DNA from: Theodoxus fluviatilis
Taxonomy: Eukaryota; Mollusca; Gastropoda; Cycloneritida; Neritidae
Direction of reading: 5' to 3'
NCBI GenBank assembly: GCA_034096865.1
Contig: JAWQFJ010005692.1
Location: 35,343 to 99,342, forward strand
DNA: 64,000 nt
In this document: positions 42,228 to 52,989 of the stretch, piece after piece
How the letters are laid out: the number at the start of each line of letters is the position of its first letter
How positions within the stretch are numbered: the stretch's first letter is position 1
Notes under the pieces: model-generated
Seen by the model: the letters and a program-made list of their open reading frames with translations, nothing else
Told to the model about the DNA's origin: nothing
Database searches by the model: none
Position numbers and translations under genes: made by a program

Positions 42228-45200
42228 ATGGCCACCCCACTTGACGAACATTCTCCAAATGTGTCCGCCGGGACTACAGAGGAGGAGCAGGAACTAGACC
42301 TTTTTACAGTCCTTCATCAAGTCATAGACACTCAGCTAGCCGACATCGCAGAGTCTGGTGTTCATAATATGGAGTTAGCTGACATCGGGGAACCTGCTAA
42401 CGTACATCAACAGCAAGCAAGCGTCGGCAGTGAAAATGGTGATGAGAGAAATTTGCCAGCTGTCGCTCAAGAGTTGGGCACGCAACATCAAACGGGAACT
42501 CGATTTCCTCTCAACGTCAGCATGCAGTTGGTTCCTGTTCCTGGGTCTGACATTCTTGCTTATCAAGAAACCATTGGGGGATCACTTATGGAAGAAGAAC
42601 AAGATCAACAAGAAGAGGCATCCCCACCTGGTCAAGAAGACCGATTGCAAAGGTCGCGAAAGCACACAGCCAAGGGACTCGAATATCAGCTCCAAGTCAA
42701 GAAAATAATTTTCAGACAACACTGCAACAAAATGAGGGATATGCTTTCTATTATCGACAGTGAGCTTTCGAGGGTCAGGCCTAACTTGGCAAAGTTGCAG
42801 CAGTACAAGGAGGAGCTTTCCCTAGAAAGGAAGATTCTGCAAACCTGTCTCACAGCCCTGCTCAAGCTGCACGATGACGACGAGGCTAAAGCTCAGCACC
42901 AACAACTAGAGGATCAAATTCAGCCTACCATGTCAACTCTAGTGCTTGTGTTGAGACCCCTCTCATTGCCAGTCTCAACTACTGGGGATTCGACAACCGG
43001 CAAACCAAGTGACATCACCAAGACCTCTGTCAGTAGCCTCTTCAAAGGAGCTCAGAGTACTTCCATCTCTGGGCTTCGCACCAAGAAACATTCCAAGTCT
43101 ATGGTTAGTGGGTTTTCTAACCCCCAAACTGTCCATGCTCTAGACTCAGTTTCCAACACTGGGAGGGTCAAAAGCACCACGTCACACGGCTCCGACAAGG
43201 CCAGTATAGTTTTAGATGCCCTGGCAACTGCGGCAGCCCTTTCGGTCAAGAGGCTGACTTTGGAGCATGGAAGAGAAATCAAAGATGAACTTGACAGGCT
43301 AAAGCAAAGGGAACAAGAGGAAAGGGTGTCAAAGGAAATCCAGCTTGAAGCTCAGAAGATCGTCACAGAAAATTCCACCTGTGAGCATGACCTAAAGAGA
43401 CAAAACAAGGCTAGAAAGCAACAGTTTGATGAAGCCCAGCAGGAAGAAGATAGAAAGAATCTTGAGGCAGAAATCGAATTGCAGCAGACCATCGCTTTGG
43501 CTGCTTTTAAGCAACAACAAGATTCCATCAAAGCACAGGAAGAAAAAAGAATAAGGGCCCAGAAAGCCAAAATGGAAGAAGAAGAAACTCAGGAAGAAGA
43601 AAGGCTGAGAGTGAGGAGAGCTGAGAGACAAAGACAGCAGGAGGAAGAAGATGCGAACGAGGAAAAGAGACTGCGAGCCAAAAGGGCTAAACAAGAAGAA
43701 GAAAACGCTAAGGAAAAGCAAAGAAGGCAAGAACAGGAGGCCCAGCTAGAAATGCAAAGATTGAAAACTCTCGCGCAAATAGAGGAGACTCAAAGACGGC
43801 TTCGCACTCAACATCGTTTGAAGGTTCTTCAGCGACAAGTTGAGTTGGATGAAGCCAAGGCTGAGGAGGAAAGGGACGAATTGAGGAGGAAGGCTGAACA
43901 AGTCAAGATTGACGCAGCCAACAAAGCTGCAGCTCTGAAACGTCAGCAGGAGCTAGACAAAATGATAGCCAAGAAGACAGAGGAACTAGAAATGCATCAA
44001 ATTGACTCAGACTTGGCTATCCAGACAGCCATTGTCAATGTAGCCCAGGCCTTTGATGAAGACGAAGATTCTTTCAAAATACCTCATCTGAAGCATCTTG
44101 AGTCCAACTTCCACCCACTGCATCAGAACAGCCCGATTGGCCTACTGATCGGGTACGATTGCCCTGAGGCTCTCATGCCTCTGAACAGAGTTGGAGAGAG
44201 ACCCTATGCCATAGAGACCAAACTTGGCTGGAGTATTGTTGGACCCACTCCTGCCACTCCTTCCTCCAACCAAGTCAGAACATCCCACGATGTTCACACA
44301 GAAGCTGACAACAAAGATGAGAATACCTTTCACGTAAACAGAATACATGCCAAGGAAGCATCTGCCACTGACATCATGCATGTGTTAGAGCAAGACTTCG
44401 TCGACATTGAAGAGGGAACCCTGTCTCAAGACGACATCAAATTTTTGAAGATTGCCGAAGAGACAGTACACATCAATGAAGAAGGCCATTATGAAATGTC
44501 CTTACCCTTTCGAGAAGGCAATCCTCACATGCCAGACAACAGAGAAAGTGTCAGACGCCGCACCCTTGGCCTCATGAATCAATTCAGAAAAAACCCAAAG
44601 AAGCACCAAGACTACAGAAAATTCATGAATGAGGTCATCGAAAGAGGAGATGCCGAACTTATTCCCGAGAATGAGATCGACAGAGCATCCAGATGGTACA
44701 TCCCTCACCACGGTGTGTACCATCCAAAGAAGCCAGACAAAATACGAGTAGTCTTTGACTGCAGCGCAGAGTACCAAGATGCATGCCTCAACGATCTCTT
44801 GCTACAAGGGCCAGATCTCATCAATTCCTTGAACGGAGTTCTTTGTCGATTTAGGAAGGGCCCTATCGCATTCTGCTGTGACGTTGAAAGGATGTATCAT
44901 CAGTTTCACGTGACAGAACACCATCGTGATTATCTACGCTTCCTCTGGTGGGAGGACGGAGACACGACAAAGCCACTCCGAGACTACCGGATGAAGGTGC
45001 ACATTTTTGGAGCCAAGTCATCTCCAGGATGTGCCAACTACTGCCTGAAACAGATCGCCAAAGACAACTCACAGATTCACCTTGAATCCTCTGACTTCCT
45101 GCAAAGGAATTTCTATGTGGATGATGGGCTGCAAGCAAACGAAACTGTCACGGAAGCTGTCACTACCTTGAAGAAGGCAAGAGAGATCTGTGAAAAAGGA

Positions 45201-46946
45201 AATGTGAGATTACACAAGATCACGTCAAACTCTGAAACTCTGAAGACCTGCTTCCCCAAGTCAGAAGTGACAGAAACAAAGATGACAGAACTGTCAAACC
45301 CAGAAGAGGTTTCGAACGTAGAAAGAACACTCGGCCTCCAATGGAACACTGATGAAGACACGCTGAGTTTCAACAGTGACATCAAGATTACACCTGACAC
45401 AAGAAGAGGAGTGTTGTCCACAATCGCATCGCTGTACGATCCTCTTGGCTTTCTCTCTCCTTTCATTCTGCAAGGGAAACAAATTCTACAAGAGATCTGC
45501 TGTGCGAATCTGGACTGGGACACTCCCTTGCCAGATGATCTGCAACGTAAATGGAAGACATGGCTGAATAACCTAACCAAGGTGAGCCAAGTCAAAATAT
45601 CCAGGAACATGCATCCTCCTTCTTTCTCACCAACAACAGAAGTAGAGCTGCACCACTTCTCTGACGCTTCAACATCGGGTTATGGCCAATGTTCTTACAT
45701 CAAGTTCAAGGGACCGGAGATGCAGACTCATAGTACCTTGATAATGGCCAAGTCACGCGTGGTGCCCAAGAAAGGCGTCACAATACCTCGGCTGGAATTG
45801 CAAGCGGCAGTTCTCTCCATCAAGGTAGCAAGATTTCTGCAGGAAGAACTGGATTACTCAAACATTCAACATTACTTCTGGACAGACTCTCAGATAGTGC
45901 TAGCGTACATCCGAAACAAGGCCAAACGCTTTCACATCTTTGTGGCAAACAGGATCCACCAGATCTTGAAATTCTCCAAGTCAAATCAGTGGAACTACGT
46001 GCCTACAGAAGTAAACCCAGCTGACCTCGCCTCCAGAGGAATGAACGTCGGAGACCTCATCTCATCTGACTGGTTCAGAGGACCAGAACTGATCAGGTCT
46101 CAGCACCTGCCAGCAGAGGAGGGTTTTTTCGAAATCCCAAGTGACGACAAAGAAGTCAAACACTGTAAGGCAACCTCTTCTTCTGAAATCTCCACCACAA
46201 GCTTCGAAGACCGAATACGAAGATTCAGCACCAAAGAAAGTCTGATTAGAGCTTTCAGCCTGATCATCGCCAAATGCGAAATGAAGCACGGGAGACAACA
46301 CTCCAAGATTGAGCTTCACAAGCTCACAGAACAGCGACTCATCAAATGTGTCCAACAAGGAGCATTCTCCAAATGTTCCACGTCGACACAAAAAACACTG
46401 AAAAACCTCGATGCCAAGAAGGACGAGAAAGGGATCCTGCGAGTCTCTGGAAGATTGGAGAACTCACTTGAAACTGAGGAAGTAAAGCACCCCATCATTC
46501 TGCCAGGAAGAAGTCATCTGTCAGTACTCATAGTGAGATACAGTCACGAGAAGGTTGGACATCAGCGGCGCACCACGACAATGTCCGACATCCGAAGAAG
46601 AGGATACTGGATTCTGAGTCTGAGAAGAGTCGTGAGACACGTCATCAAAGAGTGCATCTCATGTATCAAAAGACACGATTCAAGGGAGTCTCAAAAGATG
46701 TCTGACCTCCCTCGCTCCAGAGTTGAAGAAGCTGCTCCTTTCACTCATTGTGGACTGGATTGCTTTGGCCCATTTCATGTCAAAGATGGAAGAAAGGAAG
46801 TCAAACGATACGGTCTCGTCGTGACGTGCATGCCAACAAGAGCCATTCATCTTGAAGTATGTAGACGACATGTCTACAGATGCGTTCATAAATGGGCTCC
46901 GAAATGTCATTGCCATACGAGGGAGCATCCGCACAATACAATGTGA
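42228..46946 (+). CDS. BEL/Pao gag-pol polyprotein with internal deletion
   Basis: The 1572-residue frame starts MATPLDEHSPNVSAG. Residues about 150-240 are a gag-type helical region; about 330-600 are a very long Glu/Lys/Arg/Gln coiled coil. Then, near 610, the end of the A17-type protease appears (SPIGLLIGYDCPEAL, AIETKLGWSIVGP) without the zinc knuckles or the catalytic Asp part. Reverse transcriptase follows (KIRVVFDCSAEYQDACLNDL, YHQFHV, FYVDDGLQ near 962), then RNase H-like sequence (LHHFSDASTSGYGQCSY, YFWTDSQIVL) and the integrase zinc module (HEKVGHQRR, CISCIKRH) and first catalytic Asp (GLDCFGPF, about 1509). It ends in a frameshift near 46860. Confidence 0.92.
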   Translation: MATPLDEHSPNVSAGTTEEEQELDLFTVLHQVIDTQLADIAESGVHNMELADIGEPANVHQQQASVGSENGDERNLPAVAQELGTQHQTGTRFPLNVSMQLVPVPGSDILAYQETIGGSLMEEEQDQQEEASPPGQEDRLQRSRKHTAKGLEYQLQVKKIIFRQHCNKMRDMLSIIDSELSRVRPNLAKLQQYKEELSLERKILQTCLTALLKLHDDDEAKAQHQQLEDQIQPTMSTLVLVLRPLSLPVSTTGDSTTGKPSDITKTSVSSLFKGAQSTSISGLRTKKHSKSMVSGFSNPQTVHALDSVSNTGRVKSTTSHGSDKASIVLDALATAAALSVKRLTLEHGREIKDELDRLKQREQEERVSKEIQLEAQKIVTENSTCEHDLKRQNKARKQQFDEAQQEEDRKNLEAEIELQQTIALAAFKQQQDSIKAQEEKRIRAQKAKMEEEETQEEERLRVRRAERQRQQEEEDANEEKRLRAKRAKQEEENAKEKQRRQEQEAQLEMQRLKTLAQIEETQRRLRTQHRLKVLQRQVELDEAKAEEERDELRRKAEQVKIDAANKAAALKRQQELDKMIAKKTEELEMHQIDSDLAIQTAIVNVAQAFDEDEDSFKIPHLKHLESNFHPLHQNSPIGLLIGYDCPEALMPLNRVGERPYAIETKLGWSIVGPTPATPSSNQVRTSHDVHTEADNKDENTFHVNRIHAKEASATDIMHVLEQDFVDIEEGTLSQDDIKFLKIAEETVHINEEGHYEMSLPFREGNPHMPDNRESVRRRTLGLMNQFRKNPKKHQDYRKFMNEVIERGDAELIPENEIDRASRWYIPHHGVYHPKKPDKIRVVFDCSAEYQDACLNDLLLQGPDLINSLNGVLCRFRKGPIAFCCDVERMYHQFHVTEHHRDYLRFLWWEDGDTTKPLRDYRMKVHIFGAKSSPGCANYCLKQIAKDNSQIHLESSDFLQRNFYVDDGLQANETVTEAVTTLKKAREICEKGNVRLHKITSNSETLKTCFPKSEVTETKMTELSNPEEVSNVERTLGLQWNTDEDTLSFNSDIKITPDTRRGVLSTIASLYDPLGFLSPFILQGKQILQEICCANLDWDTPLPDDLQRKWKTWLNNLTKVSQVKISRNMHPPSFSPTTEVELHHFSDASTSGYGQCSYIKFKGPEMQTHSTLIMAKSRVVPKKGVTIPRLELQAAVLSIKVARFLQEELDYSNIQHYFWTDSQIVLAYIRNKAKRFHIFVANRIHQILKFSKSNQWNYVPTEVNPADLASRGMNVGDLISSDWFRGPELIRSQHLPAEEGFFEIPSDDKEVKHCKATSSSEISTTSFEDRIRRFSTKESLIRAFSLIIAKCEMKHGRQHSKIELHKLTEQRLIKCVQQGAFSKCSTSTQKTLKNLDAKKDEKGILRVSGRLENSLETEEVKHPIILPGRSHLSVLIVRYSHEKVGHQRRTTTMSDIRRRGYWILSLRRVVRHVIKECISCIKRHDSRESQKMSDLPRSRVEEAAPFTHCGLDCFGPFHVKDGRKEVKRYGLVVTCMPTRAIHLEVCRRHVYRCVHKWAPKCHCHTREHPHNTM

Positions 46947-47736
46947 CAGAGGGATGAACTTCATTGGAGCGCACAACGAGCTGAATGCAGCAAAAAGGAA
47001 CATGACAAAGAAAGATAAAGACACTGTCATCTCAGAAATGTTGAAGCTGCAGTGCGAGTTCAAGTTTAATCCGCCTGCCGCCAGCCACATGGGAGGAGTG
47101 TGGGAAAGGCAAATCAGGACTGTGCGAAACGTCCTCAGTGGACTCATGGTTCAACATGGTTCCAGACTCAGTACTTCATCTCTGAGAACCCTCTTGTACG
47201 AAGTCATGGCCATCGTGAACGGACGCCCTCTCACTGTTGAGTCGCTTGAGTGCCCAAACGGTCCTCTTCCCCTCACTCCAAACCATCTGCTGACCATGAA
47301 ACCAACCGTGATTCCCCCTCCTCCAGGAGATTTTGAAGAAGCAGACATAGTCGCAAGGAGTCAGTGGCGTCGCACACAACGCATCGCAGAAGAGTTCTGG
47401 AGACGTTGGAGGGATGAATATCTCTTCACGTTACAGCCACGACGGATCTGGCACAGACCAAGGAGAAATATCATGGTCAATGATGTGGTCATTCTGCGGG
47501 ACATCAACGAATGTCGCTCAGACTGGAAGCTGGCCAGAGTTGAAAAGACTTTCCCCAGCAAAGATGGTCTGGTCCGCAGCGTGCAGGTGATTCTCCCCAA
47601 CACCTCTTTAAATAAAGAAGGGAAAGCCAGTTCACCATCAACACGCCTCACCAGACCTGTACAGAAGCTCACAGTCCTCATTCCTGCCTCAGAGGGCACG
47701 TCTTGCTCTCCCCAGCAGTCAGGTAACCAGGCCTGA
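46852..47736 (+). pseudogene. BEL/Pao integrase, C-terminal part in a shifted frame
   Basis: Continues the integrase after a shift near 46860: DDMSTDAFINGLRNVI, the second Asp in IQCDRGMNFIG and Glu in SHMGGVWERQIRTV, then LLYEVMAIVNGRPLT and the C-terminal domain (RRIWHRPRRNIMVNDVVILR, SDWKLARVEKTF). Ends GNQA at 47734-47736. All three catalytic residues survive, but not in one ORF. Programmed shifting here would be unusual; mutation or a sequencing error is likelier. Confidence 0.9.
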
Positions 47737-48684
47737 GAACCGCCCGACGATGACTTTTGCAGCCCAGCTATGTTTGATGCTTCCAGGTTCTATGATGACT
47801 GCCCCATGCCGTCTTCGTCAGCCAGTCACAAGTGTGTTGGAACGCATCTTCATGCTGTATGGGCCATTCATGCAGCCCGGATAACATTAATCCATTTGTG
47901 GGTTGGTGGTTGTTTTTTTGTTGTTTTTTTTTTGATTGCCGAACAGTAAATGGCCTAGATGGTCATTCTCGTAAGCCCAAGTGGAGGCTGTAACTTATTG
48001 ATACAGCATTCTACGGCCAAAGAAAGTGAGCTAATTATTACATGAACATTGGCTAGCATCATGTGGATGTACCACGGTACCAAAAGAACAGACACTTGAA
48101 CTTTATGGATGTCTTAATTTTGCTTGTTATCATCAGTGCTAGACTTTCAGGGCTTAGTTGGATCTGCTTTTCTGGCCAATCTCATTAGTTGCCTAGAGAA
48201 ATTTATCCTCAGCCTCACTAATTTTTCTGTTGAGTATTGGCGGTGCAAGCATTAGAACTTATGTTCTCTTCTTTCTTTTTGTTTGATCAACATTTGGTCT
48301 AAGTTGGATCTTGTTATCCTTCTGATGTCGCTGTGGAAGCCGGCCTTGCGGTGGGTTTGTTTTTACGGCATGGTTGTATGTACAAAGAAGTGACAGCAAA
48401 CAGAAAATTGCTTGCAAGATATAGGGTAAAAACGTCCCGGAAATTGAAGTGGAACAAAGAAGAGAGCAAAGGGAGTGTCAGTCCCTCTCCTCTTAAGCAT
48501 ACCTATAATGCACATTATAATGCTAAAATCTGACACAGTTAAGGTGCCAGATGCACGTACAAGGGTGACAAAGACGAATTTGTCAAAGGTAAACGTTTCT
48601 GACTCGAAACAAAATGTCAGGAGTTGATGTCTCTCTTTGACCATGTAAAAGGACGCGAATTTAATTAACAAGAATTAATTCTCT
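47737..48684 (+). other. BEL/Pao 3' region before the minisatellite
   Basis: No gene is supported. A 66-codon frame at 48333 has no recognisable feature. Confidence 0.4.
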
Positions 48685-49203
48685 CAAAGTTAAAAGTAAA
48701 AGGGTCTTTCCTGGTGTGATTGATCCCTGAAAGTACGGAAAGCGAGTCTTGAGACGCAAGTTCGTTTTCCACAAGAGACAAAGTTTGTCAAAGTTAAAAG
48801 TGTAAAGGGTCTTTCCTGGTGTGATTGATCCCTGAAAGTACGGAAAGCGAGTCTTGAGACGCAAGTTCGTTTTCCACAAGAGACAAAGTTTGTCAAAGTT
48901 AAAAGTGTAAAGGGTCTTTCCTGGTGTGATTGAGCCCTGAAAGTACGGAAAGCGAGTCTTGAGACGCAAGTTCGTTTTCCACAAGAAACAAAGTTTGTCA
49001 AAGTTAAAAGTAAAAGGGTCTTTCCTGGTGTGATTGATCCCTGAAAGTATGGAAATCAAGTCTTGGGACGCAAGTTCGTTTTCCACAAGAAACAAAGTTT
49101 GTCAAAGTTAAAAGTGTAAAGGGTCTTTCCTGGTGTGATTGAGCCCTGAAAGTATGGAAAGCAAGTCTTGGGACGCAAGTTCATTTTCCACAAGAAACAA
49201 AGG
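48685..49203 (+). repeat. 104-105-bp minisatellite inside the BEL element, five units
   Basis: Units begin CAAAGTTAAAAGT at 48685, 48789, 48894, 48999 and 49103. Each contains GGTCTTTCCTGGTGTGATTG and GACGCAAGTTCGTTTTCC. It lies between pol and the 3' LTR. The antisense ORFs across it are repeats. Confidence 0.95.
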
Positions 49204-49442
49204 TTGATGATTTCAAATATAGATTGTCTTCACGCAAACGTAAAGGGAATGGTTTGACTCAGAGGAGAGTCAGTCCTTGTCATGTAGCTTGAAATTAAAA
49301 CTAAGATTTTGTATGGTGTACCAAACAAGTCATGTTTAGTTAGGTTTTTGATAGAAATTGGGAGTGACGCTCTCTTTCTTTCTCCTTTAAATAGTAGTCT
49401 GGCGATAAGGTAGTAAGCACCAAGTTGTGCTTAAGGGAGGAG

Positions 49443-50762
49443 TGTTCTTGCCGATCTGGCATTCACTCGTCATACCCCTCTCTCCCCCCATTTCCCCTTA
49501 CTTCCTCACCTCGTTTTTCTTGATATTTAGTATTTGGTTGGTTATTTTTTTGTACTTTCATGTGGCTTTGTCTGTGTGAGTGTTCGTGTTCGTGTTCTAT
49601 GTTTCTTGTTGACTAATGACTTCTGACGTTTTTGACGACTTTACTGAGACAGAAGCAGCTTGGCCAGGCTGCCTGACGGACAGACTTACTAACGGAAGGA
49701 TGATGACAAAAACCTGTTGTTTAGCCACTTTCTCTTGTTGATCTTTTCTTTTTCTGTTCTTTTTTGGTTTGTTTTGGCTTTGAATGTCGAAAGGACAAAT
49801 TTGAGATGTTGTTTGAACTCTAAGTTAGGAATTTACCTTTGTACGTCATATATTGAACGTCATGCACAAAGACACTGTCACTTCCTGTCCATGGGTTTTG
49901 CAGTTAGCTAGAACCCCACGTAAACAGTTTTTACTTTTTTGATAATTGTACAAGAGGAGTGGAGCTCTTTCCCGTCAGGCTTGCCGTGTCATTCACAGTT
50001 TTCCATAGCCATGAAATGAAAATGTTAAAGTAAAAGTAAAAAGTACCTACTTCTAGAAGCGTTGTGAGCCAACCAGTGAATTCAACGTACAAGGGAGCCA
50101 AAAGGTATATTTTTCTCCTTTTTGGTTTTTTGTGTGTAAACACTCACGTGTGTTGCGAGATGTGGTTTCAGTTTGTATTTCAGCTGAAGTGTGAAGAATT
50201 GATTTAGAGGAAACCAGTATTCCTTTTATTTCAAATACGTATTTAAAGTTTAACTTTGATGTGCTACACTTGAATTCATTGAGTTTACGTAGTATTTGCT
50301 GAAAAGGAAAATTTCTGTGCAAAAGAGGAATCTTGTTCATGTTCTATTCCTTTGTTCAAACATGGCAATGGATACTTTGTTCAGTAGAAGAATATGAATA
50401 ATATGTTTACTGAAAATAAGATTTGTTGTGCATAGATAGTCTGACGCACTTCTCTCTGCTTGATGTCACTTGTCTGAGAACAAATTGTGTTTATTCAAAT
50501 GCATGTCCTCCTTGTGTAAGTGTATTACTGAAAGGAAGTTCTGGAATTTAAAGGGCCCCATATTTGTTCCACTTTCAGTTAATACCGGAGCATCGTCATC
50601 AAATGTGCCCCAAGTCTCTTATAACGTGAACGTATATTATATTCAAAGAAAACCAACGCCGATGTGTTCCGTGTTTATTGACTTAAGCTACCCCAATCTA
50701 CGGGTGTTGACAATTATTGTGATTTTATCTACAAGGCCGCCTCGCTCTCGGAAGCTAGTACA
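49443..50762 (+). repeat. BEL/Pao 3' LTR
   Basis: Partner of 40635-41953; preceded by the purine run at about 49433-49442 and followed by AAGGC. Confidence 0.93.
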
Positions 50763-51480
50763 AAGGCGCTAATGTAGCTCAGGCAGCCTCGGCCCACACC
50801 AGGGCACAAAGGCGCTAACGTAGCTCCAACAAGTGACCATGCGGCCCCCGCCGATATAGAAATGAATATATTTACCACACTCACAATCACTCAATAGCCC
50901 CGGCCCACACCAGGGCTCACCAGAACTAACGTGCGGCCCCCGCCGACAATCAATCTACATCCAACCTGCTGAGTTCCTCCTCCAGCTCAGCCTCCAACGG
51001 CCTGTCTTCCTCCATCTTGTCAGATTTGCTGTCCTCTCCTCGAGTCAGCATAGACGTGCGGCCCCCGCCGATAATCGGTCTACATCCAACCTGTTGAGCT
51101 CCTCCTCCCCTCGAGTCAGCATAGTCATTCCGCTGCCTACGGAGATTCTCTATCGGCTAACCCCAACGTGAATTCCGATTTCATATCTACCGGCACTCGT
51201 TGTGTTGTTGTTTACGTCCTCCCTCATTTTGGTATCTTGGACTCCCTCGAACAGCAGGACATCGGTTACACTCATCACTGCTCCTGCAGACTCAGGACGG
51301 CTCCACGGCCACCGCGACAGTCCTGGGCAACCCTGGACGAAGACTCTCAAGTCTGTGAATGATTCCGTTCAGTGAAGCACAGCACGAATTACAAAGTCAA
51401 CCCTGACAACGCTTCGCCGTAGATTCAATCTCCATTTTCACCAACCGCTCAAGTCCGAGTTTTTTCATGGGCAGCGTCAC
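50763..51480 (+). repeat. Right flank of the BEL element: imperfect tandem repeats
   Basis: CGGCCCACACCAGG recurs at 50793 and 50907; CGTGCGGCCCCCGCCGA recurs at 50938 and 51056 followed by CATCCAACCTG. Continuation of the older repeat interrupted by the BEL insertion. No gene. Confidence 0.6.
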
Positions 51481-52208
51481 AATATGACATCACAAAACTG
51501 ATGATGTAACGTTCGCAGAAGTAAATCCGGAGAACTTGCCAGATCTTGCGGAAGAACTGGCCAGTGTCAACTTGTGTCAAACATTTGCCTGGTTTTACTT
51601 AGCAATGGACAATCCATATAATGCCATACCACGCATTCTTTACAGACGGAAGGACACAGTCCTACGACTACAACGGTAGGACACCGAGTTACGACGGTAG
51701 GTCACCGTAGGAGGACTACTGCATCCAAATAAAGGTCACGATGGCTATGAATGGCTGTGTTCCTTCCGCCATCAAGCCTCGAGCCTCTCAAGCGACCATT
51801 ACCACCTGTCAATAATCCCCATCTCCCTGAACCCCAAAATGTAGATGCCCATTAACTCCAGATCTTGTTCCATAGTTACAAAGCAAGAAGACGACCACAC
51901 TGTGCTGTCAATGATGCTCTGTTTGACAACTTTACATTCATGAGCTTAACTAAGCCACAGGCCAAGTTGGGACAGGGGGGGGGGGGGGGGGGGGGGGGGG
52001 GGTGTGTGTGTGCATTAATAATAGATATTTATGAAATCTGCATTATTATTTTTAAAAAACAGTGGCCACGGCCTCACATCAGCTCTAATGGCAGGATCCT
52101 GGTGTCCAGCCAACAAAATCCCTGCAAAACTGGACATTGGTCAAAGCCACCAGAGAGCACAGCCAAGAGATCGTTGTGGACCACAGTGATCAACGAAGGC
52201 TGCCATCA
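51481..52208. other. Unassigned, with poly-G tract
   Basis: TACGACGGTAGG-type repeats at 51660-51715 and a poly-G run at about 51977-52002 followed by TGTGTGTG. No gene supported. Confidence 0.45.
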
Positions 52209-52451
52209 TTAACCCTCTTCCCCTGGGAGCGCCCGCCATTTTGGACAGTGCAAACACTTGGAACGCCCGCCAGCGACCGCAGGTCATGCATATTCATTAA
52301 GCAGTCGTATTTACCCAGAAGTCCCTGTAATCTCGCTGCTTTCTCGCGCATCCTTTCCGACAGTGTTTGCACTTTGTTTTGGGGCAAAGATCGTCGAAAT
52401 CGGCTTGTTAGATCGAGAAATACGATGTAGTGCAGCTGCATTTGATTTGCG

Positions 52452-52846
52452 ATGGATAGTTTGACCGAAACTGACAGTGATGGGGAGGAATTTGAGCCTA
52501 TTCCATCCACATCACGGCAAAGTGTCGGTAGCGGTGATGCGGGGCAGGAGAGCTATCTCGACCTAGATTCGGATGCTGTTACACTCAGAGGCAGCAGCAT
52601 GCACTTCGCAGTTATCGAAGTTTGACATGAGAATTTTGTAGAGCCAGTTGGTGTCGAACACGACCTCCCGGTAGGTGCTGATCAGTATGACTTTATTGCT
52701 GTGATGCTACCGGAGTCGATGATGGAGGACATAGCAGCTCAAACCAACCTTTACGCGGACCAGAAACAGGACGCTGCGAAGAAAAAGGATGCTCGGTGGA
52801 CTCCTGTCACATCTTCTGACATCAAACTTTTCCTGGCAGCAACATA
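52452..52846 (+). pseudogene. piggyBac transposase N-terminal part
   Basis: Starts MDSLTETDSDGEEFEPIPST, the acidic lead typical of piggyBac proteins. An in-frame TGA at 52622-52624 is followed in frame by VGVEHDLPVGADQYDF, MMEDIAAQTNLYADQKQD and ARWTPVTSSDIKLFLAAT, matching the start of the DDE_Tnp_1_7 domain (TNxYA, Wxxvt). It stops at about 52846; a shifted MMGIHPLP follows. The catalytic DDD core is missing. Confidence 0.7.
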
Positions 52847-52989
52847 ATGATGGGCATTCACCCACTACCCCTTCCAAGAAGACCACCACCACTTCTAAGA
52901 AGCCAAGACAACTCCATGACCCTCTGATGTTCCGGCTGGATGTCTACGATGGCCTCATCAAGAAGGGTATCGTCACCTCGACGGGTATT

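Larger units (their letters stand above)
40635..50762 (+). mobile_element. Complete BEL/Pao LTR retrotransposon, 10.1 kb, TSD AAGGC
   Basis: Two LTRs of about 1.32 kb (40635-41953 and 49443-50762) bound the element, with AAGGC at 40630-40634 and 50763-50767. The LTRs differ at few positions (about 99% alike by eye), so insertion was recent. Between them lie a gag-pol ORF (42228-46946), a frame-shifted integrase end (to 47736), a 1.7-kb non-coding 3' region with a minisatellite, and a purine run AAGGGAGGAG just before the 3' LTR that fits a polypurine tract. No env-like ORF is seen. Confidence 0.93.

Noticed and set aside
43392..43730. Antisense Phe/Ser/Leu-rich ORF opposite the BEL gag
   Set aside because: It is the shadow of the Glu/Lys coiled-coil coding region.
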